NCBI GenBank assembly: GCA_947500525.1
Contig: CANMSH010000001.1
Location: 558,001-622,000, forward strand
Direction of reading: 5' to 3'
Length of the DNA: 64,000 bases
From: an uncultured Flavobacteriaceae bacterium
GTDB lineage: Bacteria > Bacteroidota > Bacteroidia > Flavobacteriales > Flavobacteriaceae
Under the pieces are notes generated by a model. The model saw only the letters and a list, made by a program, of their open reading frames with translations, was not told the origin of the DNA and searched no databases. Of the stretch, positions 39,142 to 47,972 are shown piece after piece (the first letter of the stretch is position 1; each line of letters starts with the position of its first letter). The translations under genes were made by a program, and so were the position numbers.

Positions 39142-39924
39142 TTAAATGATATTTGATAATGCTATTTTAATTTCCTTTTTTACAAAAGGCTGTGTCTCTT
39201 CTTGCTCCAGTAATTGTTGCATTGGCTTCAAGGCCTTTTTAGCCTGAATTTTTGCAAGTGACTGAATTAAGGCTATCTGAATGGCTGGATCTTTCTCAGT
39301 ATCTAATGCTTTGATAAAGCCATCTTTGACTTTTTCAGAACTAATAAAACCTTGTAAAGCATTCACTGCTGTTAAACGAACGTTCGTGTTTTCATCGTTA
39401 AGCATGCGCTTTACTATTGCTTCAATAATCTCGGGATCTAGGTTTGTAAACTCCTCTAGATATTCAACACCTTGAATTCTTTTACTGGCAGATTGATTAT
39501 TCATTAAGGCTAGAATCGTATTTTGTTTATTCATTAAACTCTCGGTCTCGAGCTTCGCAACTTTCGCATCGTGTCTTTCAGAATTTTGATATCGACCAAT
39601 AAAAAAACTACTCAGAACCAATACTACGGTAGCCGCAATTTGTAAAAACATTTTCCAATTTCCCTTAGGATTTAATTTTACTACTTTTGACTGTTGCAAT
39701 AGTTTTTCCTCGGCTAACATTTTTTCGAAATTCAAACGTAAGTTCTCGCTTGGTTTTTCTAAATCTTCATTCGCTACTTGAGATAGAAACTCTTGCATTT
39801 GCTGCATTTCTCCTTGACAACTGTTACAGGTTTCTACATGTGTTTTCATCTCCATTCTTTCCTTTTTTGACATAGTATTTTCTATATAGTCAACTATCCT
39901 ATTTTGTATCTTTTCACATTCCAT
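39142..39924 (-). CDS. Zinc-finger anti-sigma factor with HEAT-like C-terminus
   Basis: A 260-residue membrane protein. The N-terminus is a zf-HC2 anti-sigma domain: CEKIQNRIVDYIE, then the H-x3-C-x2-C pattern HVETCNSC. One membrane segment lies near 90-107 (MFLQIAATVVLVLSSFFIG). The C-terminal part (about 145-260) has HEAT-like helical repeats, for example AIVKRMLNDENTNVRLTAVNALQGF and FIKALDTEKDPAIQIALIQSL. It should hold the sigma factor encoded 3 bases upstream. The HEAT part would lie on the periplasmic side and could sense a partner protein. Confidence 0.88.
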   Translation of the reverse strand: MECEKIQNRIVDYIENTMSKKERMEMKTHVETCNSCQGEMQQMQEFLSQVANEDLEKPSENLRLNFEKMLAEEKLLQQSKVVKLNPKGNWKMFLQIAATVVLVLSSFFIGRYQNSERHDAKVAKLETESLMNKQNTILALMNNQSASKRIQGVEYLEEFTNLDPEIIEAIVKRMLNDENTNVRLTAVNALQGFISSEKVKDGFIKALDTEKDPAIQIALIQSLAKIQAKKALKPMQQLLEQEETQPFVKKEIKIALSNII

Positions 39925-39927
39925 ATA

Positions 39928-40503
39928 TTATATACTTTGAAAATAAATTTCTTTTAATTTTTTTATTGCTCGATGTGTTCTAACTTTTACTGCACCTTCT
40001 GTACTTCCAATGATTTCAGCTATTTCATGATATTTAATTTCTTGATAGCGATTCATTATGATCAATTCTCGATCATCTTGATTTAACTTGTTGATCGCTT
40101 TCTGTAAATGATTTAGTTCTTCTCGATTTGAATCAGCTACGGTACTTTCGTCCTCCTTCAAGGTATACTCATTCAATTCGCTGGCACTTTCTTTTTTTTG
40201 TTTTTGATAATAGCTAGAAAAAATATTTCTGGCTACCGTATAAATCCAAGCCGCGAAATTTCCTTTTTTATATGAAGTACGATATTTCATAACCTTATAG
40301 AAAACATCTTGCGTTAAATCTTCACTTACAGATCGATTGTGAATCATCTTGTTGAAAAAATTAAAAATACGCAAGTGATACCTATCAAATAGTACGGTCA
40401 GCATATCTAAATTTTCATTAGAGACTCCGATCATTAATTCTTCGTCAGTTAGTTGTTTCAACTTTAATGATGATTTTGGTTCGTTTCTATTCTTAAATAC
40501 CAT
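39928..40503 (-). CDS. ECF RNA polymerase sigma factor
   Basis: A 191-residue extracytoplasmic-function sigma factor. Region 2 includes FDRYHLRIFNFFNKMIHNRSVSEDLTQDVFYKVMKYR and region 4 is MNRYQEIKYHEIAEIIGSTEGAVKVRTHRAIKKL. The ATG at 40503 is preferred to an in-frame TTG at 40506. The anti-sigma gene starts 3 bases after its stop. It probably controls its own operon, including the two DUF4097-like proteins. Confidence 0.93.
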   Translation of the reverse strand: MVFKNRNEPKSSLKLKQLTDEELMIGVSNENLDMLTVLFDRYHLRIFNFFNKMIHNRSVSEDLTQDVFYKVMKYRTSYKKGNFAAWIYTVARNIFSSYYQKQKKESASELNEYTLKEDESTVADSNREELNHLQKAINKLNQDDRELIIMNRYQEIKYHEIAEIIGSTEGAVKVRTHRAIKKLKEIYFQSI

Positions 40504-40541
40504 CAATTTTTAAATTGGTTACATGCTACACCATAAAATAT

Positions 40542-40571
40542 AAAAAAAGCTCGAGCAATTTGCCCGAGCTT
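40542..40571 (-). terminator. Intrinsic terminator of mscL
   Basis: Inverted repeat AAGCTCG (40547-40553) with CGAGCTT (40565-40571) plus inner GCA/TGC pairs. On the minus strand it is followed by a run of T (complement of 40542-40548). It separates mscL from the sigma-factor operon. Confidence 0.85.
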
Positions 40572-40599
40572 CTATTTAAAACAGTATGAACTATTTAAT

Positions 40600-41001
40600 T
40601 TATTTTTTCAACAGATCTCTAATTTCTGCTAAAAGATCATTATCAGATGGTCCTGCAGGAGCTGCATCTTCTGCTGGCTTTTTAGTTTTGTTATATGCTT
40701 TTACAATCATGAACATAACTAAACCTACAATTAACAAGTTAATAATTGTATTAATCCAAGATCCCCACATGATAGCATTTTCAGGAGAAGTAACAGCACC
40801 AGCTGCATCAACTACAGCTTCGTCAAGTACATATTTTTTATCAGCGAAGTCCATTCCGCCCGAGAAATGACCAACGACTGGCATTACTATGTTGTTCACA
40901 AACCCGTTCACAACACCTCCAATGGCAGTTGCCATTATAACTGCAACGGCAAACTCAACAACGTTGCCAGTCATAATAAAATCTTTAAACTCTTTTAACA
41001 T
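40600..41001 (-). CDS. mscL: Large-conductance mechanosensitive channel
   Basis: A 133-residue inner-membrane channel that opens under hypo-osmotic shock. The N-terminal helix (MLKEFKDFIMTGNVVEFAVAVI) and first transmembrane segment AVIMATAIGGVVNGFVNNIVMPVVG are typical, and a second segment lies near 85-105. A short periplasmic loop and a cytoplasmic helix (NDLLAEIRDLLKK) complete the fold. It ends with its own terminator and lies 53 bases after alr. Confidence 0.96.
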   Translation of the reverse strand: MLKEFKDFIMTGNVVEFAVAVIMATAIGGVVNGFVNNIVMPVVGHFSGGMDFADKKYVLDEAVVDAAGAVTSPENAIMWGSWINTIINLLIVGLVMFMIVKAYNKTKKPAEDAAPAGPSDNDLLAEIRDLLKK

Positions 41002-41054
41002 GATTTTTAGTTTTTAAAATTGGTTAATAAGTCGCAATATACAAAATTTAACAG

Positions 41055-42161
41055 TTATTTAACAATTCGTTTTACACGTTGAGAAATAGCAGTTAATAAT
41101 TCATATGAAATTGTATTTGCGTTTTTGGCAAGATCGTTCACAGTTTTCTGATGATCGAAAATAATAACTTCATCACCTTCTTCACAATCAATGTTTGTGA
41201 TGTTTACCATAATCATATCCATACAAACGTTACCAATAATCAGAGCTTTTTCTCCGTTAATAGTAACATATCCTTTACCATTGCCTAATGCGCGATGAAT
41301 ACCATCGGCATGGCCAATTGGTATTGTTGCCGTTTTCATAAAGCCACTCGCTTTAAAGGCTCTGTTGTACCCCACGCTTTCATTGGGTTCGATCCTATGG
41401 ATTTGAGAAACAATAGATTTGAGTGCCATAACATTTTTAAGCTGTTTTGTAATTTTCATATCGTTTGCAAACCCGTACAATCCGATACCAACTCTTACCA
41501 TGTCAAATTGAGCTTGGTCGGCGTAGTTTAAAATACCAGAAGTATTTAATTGATGTAGGATAGGTTTGTAACCAATGTTACGCTCGAAATCTCTTGCTAT
41601 CTTTGTAAAAGATGTAATTTGATCTTGGGTAAAGTTGGTTTCATTGAGGTCTTCAGAAGCGGCCAAATGAGAAAATAAAGAAACAACCTGCAAAGCTGTT
41701 GTTTTTTGTAACTTTTCAACGATGTAATCAACATCGTTTTCCCAAAAACCGAGTCGATTTAAACCTGTATTGAATTTAATATGAATCGGATAACTTACCT
41801 TTTTTCGTTCTTGCGCAAAAGCAATAAAAGCAGTTAAAACACGGGCATTATAAAGGTTTGGCTCTAAATTATAATCAATAATAGATTCAAAATTTACGAT
41901 TTGAGGATGTAATACTAATATTGGAGTTTTTACACCAGCATTTCTAAGATTTACACCTTCATGGGTATAAGCAACTGCAAAATAATCAACATTTAATTGT
42001 TCTAAATAATTCGCAACAATAGTCGCATCCGTACCATAAGCAAAAGCCTTTACTACAGCTAAAACTTTAGTCTTAGCATGCAGTTTAGATTTTATAAATT
42101 CAAAATTATGTTTTAGCGCCGATACGTCTATTTCTAGAATAGTTTCTTGTGTTTTAGACAT
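41055..42161 (-). CDS. alr: Alanine racemase
   Basis: A 368-residue PLP enzyme converting L- to D-alanine for peptidoglycan. The PLP Lys is in AVVKAFAYGTD near residue 38. The catalytic Tyr region is PNESVGYNRAF, and the C-terminal beta-domain contains CMDMIMVNIT. The start lies 1 base after the tdk stop on the same strand, so the genes are co-transcribed. Confidence 0.95.
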   Translation of the reverse strand: MSKTQETILEIDVSALKHNFEFIKSKLHAKTKVLAVVKAFAYGTDATIVANYLEQLNVDYFAVAYTHEGVNLRNAGVKTPILVLHPQIVNFESIIDYNLEPNLYNARVLTAFIAFAQERKKVSYPIHIKFNTGLNRLGFWENDVDYIVEKLQKTTALQVVSLFSHLAASEDLNETNFTQDQITSFTKIARDFERNIGYKPILHQLNTSGILNYADQAQFDMVRVGIGLYGFANDMKITKQLKNVMALKSIVSQIHRIEPNESVGYNRAFKASGFMKTATIPIGHADGIHRALGNGKGYVTINGEKALIIGNVCMDMIMVNITNIDCEEGDEVIIFDHQKTVNDLAKNANTISYELLTAISQRVKRIVK

Positions 42162-42162
42162 A

Positions 42163-42798
42163 CTATTCTTTTTTAGGAGAGATTTTTTCTACATCTTTCA
42201 CCTCCAATTTCACAATTTTTTCTTGTAGGCGTTCCTTATAATATGCCGCTCTACTTAAAGGTTCATATTCCTCTGTTTCCCCTAAGAATACCACCTTGTC
42301 ATTTTTCACTTTTCTATAACTGTAGTGGGCAAGATTTCCTGTTTTTGTACAAACAGCATGCACTTTAGTAACATATTCAGCAGTTGCCATTAGTGCTGGC
42401 ATAGGACCGAAAGGATTCCCTTTAAAATCCATATCTAGACCGGCAACAATAACGCGTACACCACGATTGGCTAAATCATTGCAAACAGCTATAATTTCAT
42501 CGTCAAAAAACTGTGCTTCATCAATGCCTACTACTTGTACATCATTGGCGAGAATTCTAATATTCGCGGCCGCCGGAACGGGTGTTGATCTAATTTCATT
42601 GGCATCATGAGAAACTACCTTTTCTTCATCGTAACGAACATCAACAGCTGGTTTAAAAATTTCTACTTTTTGCTTCGCGAACTGAGCACGCTTGAGTCTT
42701 CTTATGAGTTCTTCGGTCTTACCAGAGAACATAGAACCACATATTACTTCTATCCAGCCGAACTGTTCTGTGTGATTTACTGTATTTTCAAGAAACAT
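42163..42798 (-). CDS. tdk: Thymidine kinase (type II)
   Basis: A 211-residue thymidine kinase of the TK1-like family. The P-loop [15 protein letters not shown] lies near 20-34, the DEAQF motif ([12 protein letters not shown]) follows, and the substrate lasso is [14 protein letters not shown]. Of the usual Cys zinc ligands only one (in CTKTG) is apparent, as in many bacterial members. First gene of tdk-alr. Confidence 0.95.
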   Translation of the reverse strand: MFLENTVNHTEQFGWIEVICGSMFSGKTEELIRRLKRAQFAKQKVEIFKPAVDVRYDEEKVVSHDANEIRSTPVPAAANIRILANDVQVVGIDEAQFFDDEIIAVCNDLANRGVRVIVAGLDMDFKGNPFGPMPALMATAEYVTKVHAVCTKTGNLAHYSYRKVKNDKVVFLGETEEYEPLSRAAYYKERLQEKIVKLEVKDVEKISPKKE

Positions 42799-42832
42799 TT
42801 TGTAATTTTCGGCGTTGTAACGATTAGAAAAA

Positions 42833-42840
42833 CAAATTTA
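42833..42840 (-). promoter_or_regulatory. Candidate -7 element for tdk
   Basis: The minus strand reads TAAATTTG, matching TAnnTTTG, 34 bases before the tdk ATG. No TTG is present at the usual -33 distance. Confidence 0.4.
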
Positions 42841-42880
42841 TTAAAAATAGTAGTCCTTTTATAATTAAAGACATCAATTT

Positions 42881-43591
42881 ATGCACAAAAAGTTAGAGGC
42901 AGAACTCGTGAGCTTGGCCCATCGAATTTTGCAGATGAAAAATAAAGATGAAATAATTGCATTACGTGATAAGGCGAAAGATGTTTATGAGCGATTGTCG
43001 GTATTGGCATTTGTTGATGAATATATAGCTACGTCAAGTCAAAATATTGATAAGGAAGAGATCCTTCAGCAAATTGAGAAGGCAACCGAAAAGATGGATA
43101 TTCAAAACACTTCTTCTCAAATGGGGCCTTCAATACCTAAAAAAGAAAGTACAATTAAAGTCGAAGAGAATCCTATAAAAGAGGAGACGATCTTTGTACC
43201 TAAATTTGATTCTGTTAAAATAGATATACAAAGTTTAAAGTCCAATCAAATAAGCTCTAAAGAGGAATTTAGAGATGCAATTTCTGCCGATAAAACAGCT
43301 ACTTTATTTGAGGAAGACGAAGATACTTTTAGGAAAGAAAAGAAAACATTGAATGATAAATTGTTAAATGATACTATAAAAGTTGGATTGAATGATAGAA
43401 TTGCTTTTGTAAAACATTTGTTCAATCAAAGTCAGGCAGATTTTAATAGAGTTTTATCACAACTTAACACATTTAAGACAGAAAAAGCAGCCAAAGACTT
43501 TATTTTGAATAAGGTGAAACCAGAGTATAATTGGCAGGGAAAAGAAACGTATGAAGAACGTTTAATGAGTTTAATTGAACGTAAATTTTAA
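42881..43591 (+). CDS. Conserved hypothetical protein, partly disordered
   Basis: A 236-residue protein without recognisable catalytic motifs. An N-terminal helical region (1-55) is followed by a polar, probably disordered linker (about 60-150). A conserved-looking C-terminal helical domain (FVKHLFNQSQADFNRVLSQLNTF, ending YNWQGKETYEERLMSLIERKF) completes it. The C-terminal style recurs in Bacteroidota hypotheticals, but no function is known. A DUF4254 gene follows after 18 bases, so the two probably act in the same context. Confidence 0.8.
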   Translation: MHKKLEAELVSLAHRILQMKNKDEIIALRDKAKDVYERLSVLAFVDEYIATSSQNIDKEEILQQIEKATEKMDIQNTSSQMGPSIPKKESTIKVEENPIKEETIFVPKFDSVKIDIQSLKSNQISSKEEFRDAISADKTATLFEEDEDTFRKEKKTLNDKLLNDTIKVGLNDRIAFVKHLFNQSQADFNRVLSQLNTFKTEKAAKDFILNKVKPEYNWQGKETYEERLMSLIERKF

Positions 43592-43609
43592 CAACCGTAA
43601 CTAGCGTAA

Positions 43610-44212
43610 ATGAAAGCTGAAGAATATAATATACTTTTCGATAAAGTAATCAATAAATATCATGTGTTGGATGCTGTAGACCAACCTTTTGAAAACCCAT
43701 ATAACAAGACAGAATTAGAACACCTTCTATATAGAAAGTGTTGGATTGACACCGTTCAGTGGCATTTTGAAGACATCATTCGCTTGCCAGACATCAATCC
43801 CGTTGAGGCATTGAAACTAAAACGTAAAATAGATGCATCGAACCAAGATAGAACTGATATGGTCGAATATGTTGATAGCTATTTTTTAGATAAATATAAA
43901 AAAGTTGAAGCGAAAAGCGATGCTACTTTAAATACAGAGAGTCCCGCGTGGGCTATTGATAGGTTATCGATATTGGCATTAAAAATTTATCACATGAAAG
44001 AGGAGGCAAATAGAGAAAGTGCTTCTGAAGTTCATAGAAAAAACTGCAAGGATAAATTAAATGTTCTTTTGGAGCAGCGCAAAGATCTCACAACAGCTAT
44101 AGACGATTTATTATTAGACATTTCTAGAGGAAGCAAGTACATGAAAGTGTACAAGCAAATGAAAATGTATAATGATGATGATTTGAACCCGATGCTCTAT
44201 TCTAAAAAATAA
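43610..44212 (+). CDS. DUF4254 family protein
   Basis: A 200-residue helical protein recognised as DUF4254 from the stretches LLYRKCWIDTVQWHFEDIIRLPDINP and SPAWAIDRLSILALKIYHM. There is no signal peptide. The function is unknown in the family. It lies 18 bases after the previous hypothetical gene and 15 bases before the DUF3089 gene. Confidence 0.85.
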   Translation: MKAEEYNILFDKVINKYHVLDAVDQPFENPYNKTELEHLLYRKCWIDTVQWHFEDIIRLPDINPVEALKLKRKIDASNQDRTDMVEYVDSYFLDKYKKVEAKSDATLNTESPAWAIDRLSILALKIYHMKEEANRESASEVHRKNCKDKLNVLLEQRKDLTTAIDDLLLDISRGSKYMKVYKQMKMYNDDDLNPMLYSKK

Positions 44213-44227
44213 ACTTTTTAGTTCTAC

Positions 44228-45244
44228 ATGCTCTATTTGAAAAGAGAATTTTTAGGTTTGTTTCTTGTTTTAATTGCTTGTACAAGTTGTAAGGTTAACT
44301 ATCGTACGATTTCCTTCGTGGAGCGTGACATTCCGGTGAAACCAAGTTATGAAAATGAGGATAATTGGGCGATCTTACCATCGAAATATACAGATAAACT
44401 TAGAGAGGTTAGCAATACTGCGACTCAAGAATTAGAAGCTGATGTATTTTATGTGTATCCCACGTTGATTACAAGTAAGAAAGATACCCGGTGGAATGTA
44501 CCTATTGAAGATGTCGAGCAGCAAGAGAAGGTATTGTATAAAGCAGTTCATTTTCAGGCGTCAGCATGGGCAACCTCAGGGAAAGTATATGTTCCTTATT
44601 ACAGACAGGCACATATTAGATCTTATCGCATGCTTGACAGTGGAGGTAAAGAGGCATTAATGCTGGCATATAGTGATGTAAAAGCAGCGTTTGAATTATA
44701 TTTAAAAAAATATAATAATGGTAGACCCATAATTATTGCTAGTCATAGTCAAGGTACAACGCATACAAGCTTATTGTTGAAAGATTTCTTTGATAACAAG
44801 CCTCTGAAAAAACAGTTAATCGCTGCTTATCTAGTAGGGATTGGAATAGATAAAAATGAGTTTGAATCGATTAAACCAATGTCAAAACCGAATGAAACAG
44901 GAGGTTTTGTATCATGGAATACATATAAGAAAAACAAACTTCCCAAAAAATATGAACGCTGGTATAAAGGAAAAGTAAGTTCTAATCCGGTAACATGGAA
45001 TAATGCAAAGAGTAGCGCTCATGAAGATCATAAAGGATTTTTATTTAGTAATGAAAAAATATACACCCAAGCTCTTAAATTACAGGTAATTGATGGTATG
45101 ATTTGGACAACATTACCGCGCTTTCCATTGCGGATTTTCCTAATGTTTAAGAAGAATTATCATGTTGGGGACGTAAACCTTTTTTGGAAAGATATTCAAA
45201 AAAATGCCGAACTTAGAACGAAAAGTTGGTTTGAAAACAAATAA
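44228..45244 (+). CDS. DUF3089 alpha/beta-hydrolase lipoprotein
   Basis: A 338-residue exported lipoprotein with lipobox ACTSC near residues 17-21. The DUF3089 domain shows DVFYVYPTLITSKKDTRWN near the start, the nucleophile elbow ASHSQGTTH near 175 and a C-terminal HVGDVNLFWKDIQKN with the probable catalytic His. This indicates a lipase- or esterase-like enzyme at the cell envelope. The substrate is unknown. Confidence 0.85.
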   Translation: MLYLKREFLGLFLVLIACTSCKVNYRTISFVERDIPVKPSYENEDNWAILPSKYTDKLREVSNTATQELEADVFYVYPTLITSKKDTRWNVPIEDVEQQEKVLYKAVHFQASAWATSGKVYVPYYRQAHIRSYRMLDSGGKEALMLAYSDVKAAFELYLKKYNNGRPIIIASHSQGTTHTSLLLKDFFDNKPLKKQLIAAYLVGIGIDKNEFESIKPMSKPNETGGFVSWNTYKKNKLPKKYERWYKGKVSSNPVTWNNAKSSAHEDHKGFLFSNEKIYTQALKLQVIDGMIWTTLPRFPLRIFLMFKKNYHVGDVNLFWKDIQKNAELRTKSWFENK

Positions 45245-45297
45245 AATGCTCCGTTTCCCGTTTTGATTTCGTTGAACCTTTTTTAAACATATATCTT

Positions 45298-45732
45298 ATG
45301 CTATTTCGCCTCATCTCTACGATTATTTTAACAACAATGATTACGTCAACTACTTATGCGCAAGAATTGCAAACTCAAGTAGAGACGATAAATTCATTTA
45401 TTCAAAAACATAGCGATGGTATGAATAATTCTTTTGCTAAAATAAATGCTACTCAAGGAAACATATATTTTTATAATGGAAGGTTACATAGTATGAAGTT
45501 AACATTTCCGGTAGACAAAATTGATCAACATAGTATTAAAGTAACAAAGAAAGGTTTGACTTTTCGCGCAAATGAAACGGGAGAATTTGTGATTAAAAAA
45601 TTTGGGAAAGTAAAAAAGCCGATAAAAACCGCATGGCTCAATATTGTTAATATGAGTAAGAAACATAAAATTGAACTTAGAGATAAGTTCATATTATTTA
45701 TTTCAGATTATCAAAAGGCAATAAAAAAATAA
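45298..45732 (+). CDS. Secreted protein of unknown function
   Basis: A 144-residue protein with a signal peptide (LISTIILTTMITSTTYAQ). The mature part is polar, with a beta-rich centre (NIYFYNGRLHSMKLTFPV) and a basic C-terminus. I do not recognise a family. It lies 53 bases after the DUF3089 gene and faces the ArsC-like gene. Confidence 0.7.
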   Translation: MLFRLISTIILTTMITSTTYAQELQTQVETINSFIQKHSDGMNNSFAKINATQGNIYFYNGRLHSMKLTFPVDKIDQHSIKVTKKGLTFRANETGEFVIKKFGKVKKPIKTAWLNIVNMSKKHKIELRDKFILFISDYQKAIKK

Positions 45733-45769
45733 CTGAAATCTAACTATATTTCAATACATCGTTTTTAGT

Positions 45770-46117
45770 TTAACCGATGTGAGAAAGCAATGCCTCTACA
45801 TTTTTTTTAGAGTTACCTATAAATATAGTATTATCAATAAGAACAACGGGCCTCTTTAAAAAAGTATATTCTTCTAAAATAAGTTGCTTATAATCTTGTT
45901 CGTTTAAAGTTTGACTTTTTAAATCCATAGCGGCATATTTCTTTGATCTTCTACTAAAAAGGCGCTCATAACTATTAGATAAATCATGCATTTCTTCCAA
46001 TTGCTTTACCGTGATAGGTTGTGTTTTTATTTCTTGGAGTTCGAATCCTTCAAGGGAGATTTGTTTTAAAATACGTTTGCACGTATCACATGTTTTTAAA
46101 TAATATATTTTTTTCAT
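45770..46117 (-). CDS. ArsC/Spx-family thioredoxin-fold protein
   Basis: A 115-residue protein of the arsenate reductase (ArsC)/Spx/YffB group. The N-terminus MKKIYYLKTCDTCKRIL has a CxxC motif (C10, C13) and the C-terminal part has the family Arg-Pro (LKRPVVLIDNTIFIG). The CxxC resembles Spx-like redox sensors more than arsenate reductases, which usually have one catalytic Cys. No arsenic genes are nearby, so a redox or regulatory role is as likely as arsenate reduction. Confidence 0.85.
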   Translation of the reverse strand: MKKIYYLKTCDTCKRILKQISLEGFELQEIKTQPITVKQLEEMHDLSNSYERLFSRRSKKYAAMDLKSQTLNEQDYKQLILEEYTFLKRPVVLIDNTIFIGNSKKNVEALLSHIG

Positions 46118-46221
46118 TGAGGCCTAATTTAGTTCAATTGTAATTACAAGTTCTAATTGAACCTTAAAATTAGTTAGATTTCAGGATAAAAAGCAATACT
46201 TTTAACGCAAATTTGATATTT

Positions 46222-46677
46222 ATGAATAAACAGTTTGAAATTCTAGATGCGAATAGAATTTTAATTCTCAAGATAATTGAAGGCTTGAGCATAGACCAAG
46301 TCAATGAGATACCTAAAGGATTTAAGAATAATATTGTTTGGAATGTTGCTCACTTAGTAGTGACTCAACAACTATTATGTTATGAAAAATCAGGGAGATC
46401 TGTTTTAGTATCTGACCAAATGATAGCTGCCTATAAAAAAGGAACTGTTCCTAATGGTGTGGTTTCTCATGAAGAATTTGAACAGATAAAACAGAAATTT
46501 ATAGAACTACCAGGAGTTTTTAGAAAGGATTTTGAATCAAATTTATTTAAAGGGTATGATAGTTATACTACTAGTGCAAATGTGACCCTTAACAATATTC
46601 ACGATGCCTTAGAATTCAATAGTTTTCATGAGGGAATTCATTTAGGAACTATTATGTCATTAAAAAAATTGGTTTAG
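46222..46677 (+). CDS. DinB-family (four-helix bundle) protein
   Basis: A 151-residue DinB-like protein. The ATG at 46222 is preferred over an in-frame TTG at 46213. Metal-ligand His residues are at [19 protein letters not shown] and in the C-terminal [16 protein letters not shown], the standard three-His pattern. Members are thiol-dependent enzymes or of unknown role. The antiporter gene starts 4 bases after its stop. Confidence 0.88.
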   Translation: MNKQFEILDANRILILKIIEGLSIDQVNEIPKGFKNNIVWNVAHLVVTQQLLCYEKSGRSVLVSDQMIAAYKKGTVPNGVVSHEEFEQIKQKFIELPGVFRKDFESNLFKGYDSYTTSANVTLNNIHDALEFNSFHEGIHLGTIMSLKKLV

Positions 46678-46681
46678 TATC

Positions 46682-47914
46682 ATGGATTATTTTGCAATTG
46701 CTACTGTGCTTATCGTTTTATCTGCTGTTTTTGGTTATATAAATACTAAGTTTATAAAATTGCCTGATACCATTGGTTTAATGGTTATCACCATTCTATT
46801 TACGTTGGCTGTATTTATTTTAAGTTATTTCGATAGCACTTTATTGGAGAAAGAAATAGAACTTATTACTTCGATAGATTTTAAAACGGTACTGTTAGAT
46901 GTAATGCTGAGTTTCTTGCTTTTTGCGGGGGCTCTACACACTAATTTTCAGCAATTAAAAATTCAACGCAAACCGATTTTAATATTTGCAACCTTAGGTA
47001 CCTTTGTATCGACATTTCTAGCAGGGCTATTAGTATATTATGTGCTGCAATTAATTGGGTTGCCCGTAGACTTTATATATTGCTTGCTGTTCGGAGCCTT
47101 AATCTCTCCTACAGATCCTATTGCTGTTTTAGGAATTATGAAAAAGGTAGGTGCGCCTAAAAAATTAGAGACGAAGATTGTTGGAGAATCTTTGTTCAAC
47201 GATGGAGTAGGTGTTGTTATTTTCTTAACCATTTATCAAATAGCTAAGGGAGGTACCGAAATATCTGTAGGACATATTGCTGAGTTATTTTTAGTTGAAG
47301 TACTTGGAGGTATTGCTTTAGGATTGGCAATAGGTTGGATTACGTATAGATTGATGAAGAGTATTGATGATTATGATATTGAAGTAATAATTACACTTGC
47401 TACTGTGATGGGCGGTACCATGTTAGCCCAGCAATTTCACCTATCGGCCCCATTGGCCATGGTCACCGCTGGTTTAGTGGTAGGAAATGATACCGTTAGA
47501 AGTACATCTATGAGTGAACTCACAGAACAATATGTCGATAAGTTCTGGGAATTGATTGATGTGTTACTCAATACAATTTTATTTGTGATGATAGGTATGG
47601 AAATACTTATTCTAACATTTGATGGAAAATTTATTTTGGCAGGATTCATTATAATTCCGGTATTATTACTCGCTAGATATATATCATTGTTATTGCCAAT
47701 AAAGTTATACGCCAAGAAATTAGATTTTGTTCCGAAAACCAATTTAATAATGACTTGGGGAGGATTACGAGGAGGTATATCAATTGCTTTGGCGTTGAGC
47801 TTAACCGAAGTTATGCAACGAGACTTGTTTTTAGTAGTTACCTATATAGTGGTGGTATTCTCAATAATAGTGCAAGGGTTAACAGTAGGAAAATTAATTA
47901 AAAAGTTTGCTTAA
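46682..47914 (+). CDS. Na+/H+ antiporter (CPA1/NhaP type)
   Basis: A 410-residue antiporter with about 12 membrane segments. It has the CPA1 core [22 protein letters not shown] and [16 protein letters not shown] (the ND pair), and the late stretch [18 protein letters not shown]. Unlike the antiporter at 9314 it lacks an RCK domain. It lies 4 bases after the DinB-like gene. Confidence 0.93.
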   Translation: MDYFAIATVLIVLSAVFGYINTKFIKLPDTIGLMVITILFTLAVFILSYFDSTLLEKEIELITSIDFKTVLLDVMLSFLLFAGALHTNFQQLKIQRKPILIFATLGTFVSTFLAGLLVYYVLQLIGLPVDFIYCLLFGALISPTDPIAVLGIMKKVGAPKKLETKIVGESLFNDGVGVVIFLTIYQIAKGGTEISVGHIAELFLVEVLGGIALGLAIGWITYRLMKSIDDYDIEVIITLATVMGGTMLAQQFHLSAPLAMVTAGLVVGNDTVRSTSMSELTEQYVDKFWELIDVLLNTILFVMIGMEILILTFDGKFILAGFIIIPVLLLARYISLLLPIKLYAKKLDFVPKTNLIMTWGGLRGGISIALALSLTEVMQRDLFLVVTYIVVVFSIIVQGLTVGKLIKKFA

Positions 47915-47972
47915 TTCTAATATGTAAGGTTCATGTATTTTAGTGGACTTAAAAACCGAAAAATTTAAAAGA

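Noticed and set aside
45756..45780. Small inverted repeat ACATCG/CGATGT as a terminator between convergent genes
   Set aside because: Only 6 bp of stem with a 13-base loop, and it runs into the ArsC-like coding end. Not strong enough to call.
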